Part shown: positions 28,331 through 35,368 of the stretch, piece by piece | Position numbering within the stretch: position 1 is the stretch's first letter | Layout: each line of letters opens with the position of its first letter | From: Silvimonas terrae | GTDB taxonomy: Bacteria > Pseudomonadota > Gammaproteobacteria > Burkholderiales > Chitinibacteraceae | Length of the DNA: 64,000 nt | Reading direction: 5' to 3' | NCBI RefSeq assembly: GCF_014202765.1 | Contig: NZ_JACHHN010000003.1 | Location: 496,001-560,000 of the forward strand | Notes under the pieces: generated by a model | The model's database searches: none | Told to the model about the DNA's origin: nothing | Seen by the model: the letters and a program-made list of their open reading frames with translations, nothing else | Program-made: the position numbers and the translations under genes

Positions 28331-28834
28331 TCTCGCAACAAAAGTACGTGTCTTCTTAAGTTGGTAGGAATGACATCAACCAAACCTCAGGTCACATGTA
28401 CGGGAAGCAACGCCTCTGACCCCCTAAAATCTCATCGAGAGCTGAGGCCCCACGCACCTCTCTATTATTGTTCATACCGAGTGCCATACAGTGCCTGTCA
28501 CATCGAACTACCTGCCTGCTTCAAACATTAGTGCGCGCGGGCAAAATGGCAGTTTGCGGAGCAGTTAGTCTAGGTCCCTGATCTATAAAGTCGATTGCAG
28601 ACAGCAATGGTAAAATTGCAACACTCGAAATCAATAACAGTTTGCGCTTGGGATGGCCTTCTTAGGCTAGGGTAGAATGTCCCATCAAGCAGCATACATT
28701 TTTAAAAAAATAATCTTAGCATTTAAAAATTCCATTTAGAACAACCAATATATATAAGACCTGCAAACCACATATTATTTTATGGAATAAAAAATTTTCT
28801 ATAAATATATGATGTTGTTTAAAAAAACGAGGAA
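28331..28834. other. 504-base AT-rich gap without recognisable gene
   Basis: No convincing coding frame or structured RNA is visible. The last 150 bases are very AT-rich with several TATAAT-like hexamers, probably the promoter zone of the following two-gene module. Confidence 0.5.
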
Positions 28835-29848
28835 ATGAAGTTGCCCGTCAAGAAAAAAGCAGTCAAGTCCTCTACTCCGGATTGGAAAGAAAGAATTAAG
28901 AGATTTCTTTCGGCCCCACAATTGAGGCTATGGATCAACCGGCATCTGCCAACAGTAAAAAAATTTCTAAATCCCCTTGGCGCCCTTGCTGTTGGCGCCC
29001 CCCCATACCTAGTTAGTCAGTACTACCAGACTGACAAGTTTTCTCATGACTTTAAGGCTTCTTGGCCAGTCATAAGTGCGATACTTGATCATCACGTGAT
29101 CGTGGGAACCTTGATCGCTGGTTTATGGGTCTACTTGATACTGCTTTCCTATCGTGGACTTATGTCTCTTATGAAAGAGACACCTTCCGGCTGGAAGGAG
29201 GTATCAGACACCATCCTCGTGATCATGGACAACATTGTTGGGTCTAAAGAGCAGCGATTCAGTAAAGAATTCAAGCGAATTAAAGGCGCACAAAATGTTG
29301 AAGCATCTGATGTTTTTCGCAACATTACCCAGCCTGAGAAACAAATTAATGAATTGGTTTTTGGAATTTATTCGGCATTTGATGTGTTGGTTAGAGGTAC
29401 CGAAAAATATATATTGAAAGTCAATATTGCAACTATTCTTGACGAAAAAGTCTGTGATATAAATTTTCACTATCCAAATAACCATCCTGTACGTTCTGAT
29501 CCGGAGGATTTGAACCAAAAGGACTCAGCCATCACGAATGCGATAAAGTCAAAGCAGCCTGTAATCATCGACAGTATCCTTGAGGAGTCAAGGAAACCTA
29601 AGAAGCGGTTCGCTGTCACAGACCCTAGTCGGGCTGATGAGGATGGCTCGTTGATCTGCTACCCGGTGGTTTACGACCCAACAAAACAGGTTATATTTGT
29701 TGTGTCCATTCATGTTGATCAACCATACGTTTTCAAGACCCGCTTTAAGAGTTCGTATGAAACCGTCATGAAAGCGTTCGTACTGCGGATCAAGCTGGAA
29801 TACTCGTTGATGGCACTAAAGGAGGCAACTGATGGCAAAGTCACTTGA
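28835..29848 (+). CDS. Membrane-anchored protein with C-terminal GAF-like domain, unknown function
   Basis: A 337-residue protein. The N-terminal 45 residues are strongly basic. Two hydrophobic helices follow at about 46-63 and 88-108 around a short loop. The cytoplasmic part from about 165 to 335 has the GAF-fold pattern, with AITNAIKSKQPVIIDS, DGSLICYPVVYD and VIFVVSIHVDQPYVF. GAF domains bind small ligands, so this may be a membrane-bound sensor. The ATG lies only one base after GAGGA; a TTG at 28841 has better spacing and could be the true start. It overlaps the next gene by 17 bases. Confidence 0.7.
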   Translation: MKLPVKKKAVKSSTPDWKERIKRFLSAPQLRLWINRHLPTVKKFLNPLGALAVGAPPYLVSQYYQTDKFSHDFKASWPVISAILDHHVIVGTLIAGLWVYLILLSYRGLMSLMKETPSGWKEVSDTILVIMDNIVGSKEQRFSKEFKRIKGAQNVEASDVFRNITQPEKQINELVFGIYSAFDVLVRGTEKYILKVNIATILDEKVCDINFHYPNNHPVRSDPEDLNQKDSAITNAIKSKQPVIIDSILEESRKPKKRFAVTDPSRADEDGSLICYPVVYDPTKQVIFVVSIHVDQPYVFKTRFKSSYETVMKAFVLRIKLEYSLMALKEATDGKVT

Positions 29849-30047
29849 ACATCAATTGATGGAGCGTATCGCGCAACGACTTCGTACTGTAAGTGCGTCA
29901 ACCCAGACAGCTTCTTCACGAGAGCTTAACAGCACTAGTCAGCAACTACGAGATCAAGTCCGTATGCGAACTGCTACGCTCACAGGCGACGTGTCAAAAG
30001 CAGCACCATCTCCTCCCAAAAGTGTTGCCAAAGCTCACAAGAAATAA
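29832..30047 (+). CDS. Small basic protein paired with the GAF-like membrane protein
   Basis: A 71-residue hydrophilic protein. Residues 1-45 look helical with heptad-like spacing (LEHQLMERIAQRLRTV, then RELNSTSQQLRDQV). The C-terminus is a Pro/Lys tail ending KSVAKAHKK. A strong ribosome binding site, AAAGGAGG, lies 6 bases ahead of the ATG inside the upstream gene. The 17-base overlap implies coupled translation and a shared function. No family is recognised. A hairpin terminator follows, so the two genes form a closed unit. Confidence 0.65.
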   Translation: MAKSLEHQLMERIAQRLRTVSASTQTASSRELNSTSQQLRDQVRMRTATLTGDVSKAAPSPPKSVAKAHKK

Positions 30048-30081
30048 TCGATAGATTTAGCCTACAGACAAGGTACCCACT

Positions 30082-30108
30082 CAGAGCCCCTCGATGGGGC
30101 TCTGTTTC
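30082..30108 (+). terminator. Terminator of the GAF-like two-gene module
   Basis: CAGAGCCCC (30082-30090) and GGGGCTCTG (30096-30104) pair perfectly around TCGAT and are followed by TTTC. Confidence 0.75.
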
Positions 30109-30157
30109 ATCCAAAGACCCGTTTACCCGGGTAATGCGACCGGTGAGAAACACAATA

Positions 30158-30253
30158 TGTAAACCACAGTCCGAAATCGCCGTCTGTTGTTTACAATAAA
30201 AAAAATTCCTTCATCTAACTGGCTATTTTTATACGCATACAGCGCTGTTTACA
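30158..30253. repeat. Right-end TGTTTACA motifs (possible recombinase arm sites)
   Basis: TGTTTACA occurs at 30188-30195 and 30246-30253, and a 7-of-8 inverse copy (TGTAAACC) at 30158-30165. The last exact copy is 17 bases before the right direct repeat. The same motif occurs at the left end. Confidence 0.5.
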
Positions 30254-30270
30254 GTATTTACTCCCCATAA

Positions 30271-30279
30271 CCGTTCTGA
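30271..30279 (+). repeat. Right direct repeat (attR-like)
   Basis: CCGTTCTGA, identical to the last nine bases of ssb. Immediately after it comes sequence leading into a rho-independent terminator, as expected for the native downstream flank of ssb. Confidence 0.6.
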
Positions 30280-30300
30280 CCGGACGCGCGTCACCCTGAT

Positions 30301-30329
30301 AAAAAGCCCGCATGCCGCGGGCTTTTTTT
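30301..30329 (+). terminator. Rho-independent terminator, probably the native ssb terminator
   Basis: AAAAAGCCCGC and GCGGGCTTTTTTT form a 6-base GC stem (30306-30311 with 30317-30322) extended by A-T pairs. No gene ends in front of it on either strand, but it would lie about 22 bases after the ssb stop if the island were removed. Confidence 0.85.
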
Positions 30330-30680
30330 ATTGTTCTAGAAACTGGTTTGGTGGTTTGCCGATCCCGTCTCTGGGCCACGGTCAGCAGATGCGGTAGCCG
30401 CAGCGGCGGCTAACAACACCGAAGCGACTCAAATTTTTTCCATATAAAACAATTGCATATAAAGACAAAATCTGTGAAATGCAGTAGTTCTTATCTCAAA
30501 ATGCCACGCCATCCGACCGTTTTCGCAAGAAAGCAAAACGAAAGTTGACCACTCATCAGCTTACGCCATGGTTTTATTGATCTGTGGCCATTCTCAACCA
30601 ATTAGTGCATTTCAATTCATGTCAGCCGGGCCATAATCAGGGCCGTTTGCAGGTTTTGCGTAACCAGTGAGTGCATGATC

Positions 30681-30842
30681 ATGAATGCCTTCGCCACCCC
30701 CGAACAAAAAGCGGTTCCTTCACAGCCAGATGCCGGTCAGATCAAGCTGCGCCCTTCTTTTGCCCAACGCAATCCGGCTGGTTTTGCCTGGCTGCTCGGC
30801 ACCGGCAAGCCGGATCAAAAAACTTCCCCAGAGCGCAAATGA
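30681..30842 (+). CDS. Small protein, 53 residues, unknown
   Basis: The frame starts MNAFATPEQKAVPSQPDAGQ and ends WLLGTGKPDQKTSPERK. It is hydrophilic with one short apolar stretch and has no signal peptide. GC-rich third positions agree with coding. A rho-independent terminator begins 33 bases after the stop, so a separate transcript is likely. An in-frame ATG lies six bases upstream at 30675. The ribosome binding site is weak (GTGAG). I recognise no family; a short regulatory or basic housekeeping protein is possible. Confidence 0.5.
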   Translation: MNAFATPEQKAVPSQPDAGQIKLRPSFAQRNPAGFAWLLGTGKPDQKTSPERK

Positions 30843-30874
30843 CCCAAGTGGTCTATTGCGCCAGATAGAGAACC

Positions 30875-30898
30875 AGCCCCGCTTTGCGGGGCTTTTTT
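30875..30898 (+). terminator. Rho-independent terminator after the 53-residue gene
   Basis: GCCCCGC (30876-30882) pairs with GCGGGGC (30886-30892) around TTT and is followed by TTTTTT. Confidence 0.92.
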
Positions 30899-31064
30899 CT
30901 GGGCGGCCCACCCGGTATGGCCCGCTGCTGTCATACATCCTGTTTTGCCCTTTACCCCGCAAACCTTGGCCGGATGCGCCTTCTACGCGCCCGACACACG
31001 CCGGCAACAATTCAGCCACGAAGGTTTCACGAAATCTTCTCCAGTCCGTAACAGACATTCGCAC

Positions 31065-31111
31065 GTCTATACGTATAGTCCGGCCCGCCCTGAATACAGG
31101 CCGGTATAGAC
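31065..31111 (+). promoter_or_regulatory. Structured element in the porin upstream region
   Basis: GTCTATA (31065-31071) pairs with TATAGAC (31105-31111), and CCGGCC (31080-31085) with GGCCGG (31099-31104), making a two-part stem with an 8-base bulge. The bulge side also contains the perfect 12-base palindrome CTATACGTATAG at 31067-31078, so two folds compete. It lies 58 bases before the porin start and may be an operator or a leader switch. Confidence 0.4.
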
Positions 31112-31168
31112 GACCATTTACGGATCGTCTGCCGAACCGACATTACCCGTTCAAATCTGGAGAAGATC

Positions 31169-32233
31169 GTGCAGAAAATCATCGCGGGCGCGCTTGCCGC
31201 CCTGTGTGTAGCCCCGGCCGCCATGGCTGATGTGACCATCACCGGCAGTATCCGTACCGGGCTGGAATATGTGCAGCAATCCGGCCCGGGCGTTTCGGCC
31301 AACCTGACCCGGGTTGAGGATCAGGGCAGCCGCATTGCATTCGTGGGCGAGGACAAGTGGGACAATGGTTTGTCCACCATCTGGCAAGTGCAGAACAAGC
31401 TGCATATTGGCGGCACGGCGGGCGATACCTGGGGTAACCGCAACACCTTTATCGGCGTGAAGGGTGGCTTTGGTAATGTGACGTTTGGCCGCAATGAAGA
31501 TGCGTTGTATACCGCCAGCGGCTATTACGTGCCGGAACTGGATGGCACCTACAACTATTCGGAAGACGCCTGGGGCAATGGCGAACTTTTATTCCGCCTG
31601 GAAGAGCGCAATGCCAATATCGCCAGCTTTGAATCAAGCAAGTTTGGCAATTTCGGGGTAAATGCCTCGGTTGGCAATCTGGGCCTGAACAATGGCGCGA
31701 CCAATCCGCTGCAATACGCCGGCACAGCCTATTACGATGACGGCATGTTCACTGCAGGTGCGACGTACAAGCGTGACAAAGATACGTCGTCGCTGCTTTC
31801 CAGCACCCTCTCGACCACCACCTACAAGGCCGGTGATTATCTGGAAGATTATGCCGTAGGGGGTGGCGCCACCTGGAATGGCTTCACCGTCAACGCATTG
31901 TGGGAGCGTGTGGCCTCCAGTTTCGGCGGTAGCAATACGCATCAGGACGATGCTGCCATTTTGCTGGGCTACAAGACCGGGCCGTGGTCGTTCCATGCCT
32001 CTTATCTGTACATGGCCGACGTAAAGGGTGATACCCCGATTTCCGCCAGTGGTGCAAAGCAGTTCAACCTGGCTGGCTACTACAAGCTGAGCAAGGCCAC
32101 ACGCGTGTTTGCGTCCTACACCCGCCTGGATAACGATGCCAATGCATCGTTCGAGCAATCCACGGGCGTGCCCAACGGTACGGCGGGCGACAAGGCCAAT
32201 ATTTTCTCGCTGGGCCTGCGCACCAATTTCTGA
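31169..32233 (+). CDS. General trimeric porin (betaproteobacterial Gram-negative porin family)
   Basis: A 354-residue outer-membrane barrel. The signal peptide MQKIIAGALAALCVAPAAMA is followed by DVTITGSIRTGLEYV, then GSRIAFVGEDKWDNGLSTIW and FIGVKGGFGNVTFGRNEDAL, all typical of the Neisseria/Burkholderia porin family. It ends in GLRTNF with the terminal Phe needed for assembly. The start is GTG with GGAGA 5 bases upstream. It is probably a 16-stranded channel for small solutes. It is flanked by terminators and so is monocistronic. Confidence 0.93.
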   Translation: MQKIIAGALAALCVAPAAMADVTITGSIRTGLEYVQQSGPGVSANLTRVEDQGSRIAFVGEDKWDNGLSTIWQVQNKLHIGGTAGDTWGNRNTFIGVKGGFGNVTFGRNEDALYTASGYYVPELDGTYNYSEDAWGNGELLFRLEERNANIASFESSKFGNFGVNASVGNLGLNNGATNPLQYAGTAYYDDGMFTAGATYKRDKDTSSLLSSTLSTTTYKAGDYLEDYAVGGGATWNGFTVNALWERVASSFGGSNTHQDDAAILLGYKTGPWSFHASYLYMADVKGDTPISASGAKQFNLAGYYKLSKATRVFASYTRLDNDANASFEQSTGVPNGTAGDKANIFSLGLRTNF

Positions 32234-32275
32234 TCAGGGCTGGCTGGGTTAGCCGATTTGATACAAACGTTTGAA

Positions 32276-32311
32276 CAAAAAACCGCAGCCATGGTGCTGC
32301 GGTTTTTTTGC
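32276..32311. terminator. Bidirectional terminator after the porin
   Basis: ACCGCAGC (32282-32289) pairs with GCTGCGGT (32296-32303) around CATGGT, with A- and T-runs on the two sides. It serves the porin and the convergent small gene. Confidence 0.92.
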
Positions 32312-32342
32312 GGATTGTTTATATGGATTGTTGCCCGGACGA

Positions 32343-32648
32343 TCAGTCGGGCAACTGCGCGGCCACAGCCATGACTTCTTCCGGCGTGAACCCGGCGGCA
32401 GCGACGCGCGCCAGAATCTGGTCACGCGCTTCGCGCTTGCGGCGCAAGAGTTCAGAGCGCGAATTAATATCGTCTTCCCGCGCTTTTTTGCGGGCCAGCA
32501 CAGAATCGGGCTCTGACTGGGCACGGGCGGTGGCTTGCGCCGCCGGTTCTGCAGAGTGCGGTGCGCTATCACCAAACAATTGCGCCAGGGCAATACGCGA
32601 CTGCGCAGCAGCGGCTGAATCGGTGGAACGGGTGGTTTTTTCTTTCAT
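32343..32648 (-). CDS. Small helical protein, unknown
   Basis: A 101-residue protein, MKEKTTRSTDSAAAAQSRIA onward. The middle is highly charged and helical (ARKKAREDDINSRSELLRRK) and the end reads AAAGFTPEEVMAVAAQLPD, a compact helix pair. I recognise no family. It is rich in Ala, Arg and Glu and has no signal or membrane segment. The start at 32648 was chosen since the residues encoded upstream are unlike protein; AAAGAG lies close ahead of the ATG. Confidence 0.55.
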   Translation of the reverse strand: MKEKTTRSTDSAAAAQSRIALAQLFGDSAPHSAEPAAQATARAQSEPDSVLARKKAREDDINSRSELLRRKREARDQILARVAAAGFTPEEVMAVAAQLPD

Positions 32649-33087
32649 CTGCTCTTTGTATCTGCACGGTGGCCCAGCGTGGCACGGCAGCCTTGGCATG
32701 CCGGAAACACTGACCATTTTTATCAAAACCAGATCGCCGAAACGGTGTGGGTCCGCCCGCATTGCGAATGGCCGGTGTTTGCAGTGGATTTGCAAAACGA
32801 ACCGGCACGCCTGTTGCCAATATATCGGTACGGGAAAAACGATATCAAGTCAGCCGAACACGCATTTATACGTGGGACAAGGCTGATCAATGAACGACAG
32901 TGCGGCCCGCATATTGTTCTAAAAGTGCTGGAACAGGGCATAAACAATGTGCGGGAAAGATGGGTAGACTGATTTTTTATCAACTTATCCTAGCACGTGT
33001 TTTGTTTCCTTACACGCTACCCGTGTATATCGATGATACAAACGGCTGGCTTCGCGCGACAGATGCCAGCCGTTCACCTATGTTATT
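32649..33087. other. Gap between two minus-strand genes; nothing except an osmC terminator
   Basis: No coding frame is convincing in this 439-base stretch. A 10-base perfect stem at 33041-33074 follows osmC on the minus strand; the rest would hold the promoter of the small gene at 32343-32648. Confidence 0.5.
33038..33074 (-). terminator. Hairpin terminator of osmC
   Basis: AACGGCTGGC (33041-33050) pairs perfectly with GCCAGCCGTT (33065-33074), loop 14 bases. On the minus strand it is followed by TGTAT, so the T tract is poor but the stem is strong. Confidence 0.6.
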
Positions 33088-33513
33088 TCAGGATTCCAGC
33101 CGCGCATCCATGGTGATGTTGGCGTTCAGGAGTTTTGATACCGGGCAGCCGTCTTTGGCGGCATTGGCCGCTTTGGCAAAGCTCTCCTGGGTTGCCCCCG
33201 GAATCCGCGCGACCACGTCCAGATGTACCGCTGTGATGGTGAAACCGCTATCGTCTTTTTCCAGCGTGACGGTGGCTTTGGTATTGATGCGCTCGGCAAT
33301 GGTGCCCGCTTCGGTCAATTGCAGGGAGAGCGCCATGGAAAAACATCCGGCGTGTGCTGCGCCAATCAATTCTTCCGGATTGGTGCCAGGTCCTCCTTCA
33401 AACCGGGCTTTGAACCCATACGGCGCGTCTTTGAGTACGCCGCTTTGAGTGGAGATGGACCCGATCCCATCCTTGATTGCGCCTTGCCATTGTGCGGAAC
33501 CGCTCTTTTGCAT
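33088..33513 (-). CDS. OsmC-family peroxiredoxin
   Basis: A 141-residue OsmC/Ohr-type thiol peroxidase that reduces organic hydroperoxides. The redox cysteines are C57 in AAHAGCFSMAL and C123 in KDGCPVSKLL, as in E. coli OsmC. The opening SAQWQGAIKDGIGSISTQSG also matches OsmC rather than Ohr. AAAGGAG lies 7 bases upstream of the ATG at 33513. The gene stands alone between terminators. Confidence 0.92.
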   Translation of the reverse strand: MQKSGSAQWQGAIKDGIGSISTQSGVLKDAPYGFKARFEGGPGTNPEELIGAAHAGCFSMALSLQLTEAGTIAERINTKATVTLEKDDSGFTITAVHLDVVARIPGATQESFAKAANAAKDGCPVSKLLNANITMDARLES

Positions 33514-33618
33514 GATGCTTCTCCTTTGGGGTTGACGATGCGCGTAGCGGAATAGACCCCATGACACGGCGAGGGTTCTGTCCGTTCGCGCAGGACAAGC
33601 TACAACCTGGAGCATCAT

Positions 33619-33648
33619 GAAAAAAGCCGCCATGCAGGCGGCTTTTTC
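33619..33648. terminator. Terminator ending the aryl polyene operon
   Basis: AAAAAGCCGCC and GGCGGCTTTTT form a perfect stem around ATGCA (33620-33647). It lies 21 bases after the last minus-strand gene of the pigment operon. Confidence 0.92.
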
Positions 33649-33668
33649 TTGCGACGGATGGCCGGAGA

Positions 33669-34097
33669 TTACTTGGCCACCGAACCCTTCAGGGCAACGC
33701 CCGCAATAATGCCACCGGCGTGGCATTCGTATTGGGTGGCGCTGGCAAATTCGTTCTTCTTGTAATAGCTGGTGATACCGACCACCGATGTGCCACCTTC
33801 CTTGAGCGCGCGATCACGCAGTTCAATCAGCGCCGACAGCATGGCCCATTTGCACGCGGCTTCATCGCTCTTGCCAAACGAGTTGGTCTTTTTGTTGGTG
33901 ACAAATTCACCCAGGTTGTTCTTGGGCACGGCCTTCTGGTCGGCAAAGTAGAACTTCACATCGCTGCCTACTTTTTCCTGATATTCAGGCATGCTGATCA
34001 CGTCCTGGATCGGCAGTTTGTATTCAGTGTCACGCGCGTGTACCACCTGAACCAGGCTACCCATCATCACTGCAGCCAATGCGACTTTCTTGAACAT
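33669..34097 (-). CDS. Secreted protein often labelled excinuclease ATPase-like, end of pigment operon
   Basis: A 142-residue protein with a signal peptide ending VHARD at about residue 22. The mature part contains SFGKSDEAACKWAMLSALIE and TSVVGITSYYKKNEFASATQ, then a YECHAG segment, and has two cysteines. Related Pseudomonas and Ralstonia proteins carry the name excinuclease ATPase subunit, which is misleading, since there is no ATP site. It follows the last ketosynthase by 32 bases with its own AAGGAG, before a terminator. A role in the pigment pathway is inferred from position only. Confidence 0.65.
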   Translation of the reverse strand: MFKKVALAAVMMGSLVQVVHARDTEYKLPIQDVISMPEYQEKVGSDVKFYFADQKAVPKNNLGEFVTNKKTNSFGKSDEAACKWAMLSALIELRDRALKEGGTSVVGITSYYKKNEFASATQYECHAGGIIAGVALKGSVAK

Positions 34098-34129
34098 GCT
34101 TTGTTTTCTCCTTGGTGAGTTTTAAAACG

Positions 34130-35368
34130 TCAACGTACAGGCTTGCTGAAAACCAGAGATGTATTGATGCCGCCAAAGGCGAAGTTGTTACTCATGACGT
34201 GATCGCATTGCAGGGTTCGGCAGGCTTGTTTGATGTAGTCCAGACTGCCGCAACGCGGGTCAATGTCTTCCAGGTTAAGCGTGGGCGCAAACCAGCCCTC
34301 GTTCATCATCTGAATACTGATCCAGGCCTCCAGCGCCCCGCAGGCGCCCAGGGTATGCCCCATATAGCTCTTGAGGCTGGAGATTGGCGTAGCGCGGCCA
34401 AACACCTGCGCAGTGGCCTGGGTTTCGGCAATATCGCCGTGCTCTGTGGCGGTGCCGTGACCGTTGATATAGCCAATCTGTTCGGGCGCCAGACCCGCGT
34501 CAGCCAGCGCCAGTTGCATGGCCACGGCCATGGTCGAGGCGCTGGGCTGGGTAATATGGCTACCGTCGCAGTTGCTGCCGTAGCCGGTAATTTCCGCATA
34601 AATGCGCGCGCCACGGGCCAGGGCGTGTTCGTACTCTTCCAGAATCAGCGTACCCGCCCCTTCCCCGATCACGAGGCCATCACGCTGGGCGTCATACGGC
34701 CGTGGCGACAGATGCGGTGTGTCATTGCGGGTGCTGGTGGCAAACAGGGTGTCGAAGACGGCGGCTTCGGTCACGTTCAGCTCTTCTGCCCCGCCTGCCA
34801 CCATCACGCTGGCCTGACCGTAGCGGATGGCTTCAAAGGCATAACCAATGCCCTGGCTGCCAGAAGTACACGCGCTGGAGGTGGTGTACACCCGCCCGGT
34901 CAGCCCGAAGAACACGGCAATGTTGACCGCCGTGGTGTGACCCATCATTTTCAGATAACTGTTGGCGTTGACGCCTTCGGTAGAGCGGCTGTGCAACATC
35001 TTGCCGAAATCGGCCACGGCATCCGGCGAGCCGGTGCTGGAGCCATAAGACACGCCGGTACGGCCGCTGGTGAGTACCGGATGATCCGTCAACCCGGCAT
35101 CTGCCAGCGCCAGTTCTGTGGCGCGCACCGCCATCAGCGCCACCCGCCCCATGCTGCGGGTACGCTTGCGGTTGTAGGTTTCACGTGGCAACTCAAACGG
35201 CACGGCCGGCGCGGCAAGGCGCGTGTTCAGGCCTTCGTACTCGGCCCACTCGGCCAGATTGACCACGCCGTTTTGCATGGCCTGCAAACGTGCCTTGATG
35301 GTGGCCCAGTCATTCCCAATGGGGCTGATCCCGGCGGCACCGGTGACGACGACACGGCGACGGGTCAT
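34130..35368 (-). CDS. Beta-ketoacyl-ACP synthase of the aryl polyene pathway (ApeO-like)
   Basis: A 412-residue FabF-like ketosynthase that extends the polyene chain with malonyl-ACP. The catalytic Cys is C167 in SSACTSGSQG. The two His boxes are in INGHGTATEHGD and LKSYMGHTLGACG, and the end reads NNFAFGGINTSLVF. In characterised clusters this enzyme forms a heterodimer with a chain-length factor; the candidate partner here is encoded at 49603-50379. It overlaps the ketoreductase gene by 4 bases. Confidence 0.9.
   Translation of the reverse strand: MTRRRVVVTGAAGISPIGNDWATIKARLQAMQNGVVNLAEWAEYEGLNTRLAAPAVPFELPRETYNRKRTRSMGRVALMAVRATELALADAGLTDHPVLTSGRTGVSYGSSTGSPDAVADFGKMLHSRSTEGVNANSYLKMMGHTTAVNIAVFFGLTGRVYTTSSACTSGSQGIGYAFEAIRYGQASVMVAGGAEELNVTEAAVFDTLFATSTRNDTPHLSPRPYDAQRDGLVIGEGAGTLILEEYEHALARGARIYAEITGYGSNCDGSHITQPSASTMAVAMQLALADAGLAPEQIGYINGHGTATEHGDIAETQATAQVFGRATPISSLKSYMGHTLGACGALEAWISIQMMNEGWFAPTLNLEDIDPRCGSLDYIKQACRTLQCDHVMSNNFAFGGINTSLVFSKPVR

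Larger units (their letters stand above)
21743..30279. mobile_element. Putative genomic island inserted at the 3' end of ssb
   Basis: The nine bases CCGTTCTGA occur at 21743-21751, where they form the end of ssb including its stop, and again at 30271-30279. The 8-base motif TGTTTACA or its complement TGTAAACA repeats near both ends. A tyrosine recombinase gene begins 132 bases inside the left end. A rho-independent terminator without a gene follows the right repeat, as expected if it once served ssb. The content is mosaic, with AT-rich unknown genes and gene fragments. This is an inference from layout; the repeats are short. Confidence 0.65.
30048..30680. other. Right end of the island and downstream spacer
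   Basis: No gene is visible. In order the region holds the terminator of the two-gene module, three TGTTTACA-like motifs, the right direct repeat and the presumed native ssb terminator. A 340-base spacer then leads to the small gene at 30681, with short AT-rich direct repeats (ATATAAA) near 30445 and 30460. Confidence 0.6.
30843..31168. other. Spacer and leader region upstream of the porin
   Basis: This 326-base region holds the terminator at 30875-30898 and the porin promoter and leader. The leader contains a long inverted repeat at 31065-31111. No gene is evident. Confidence 0.55.

Noticed and set aside
21884-30279. Idea that the whole island is a prophage
   Set aside because: No capsid, tail, terminase, lysis or replication genes are present; only a broken recombinase and unrelated genes.
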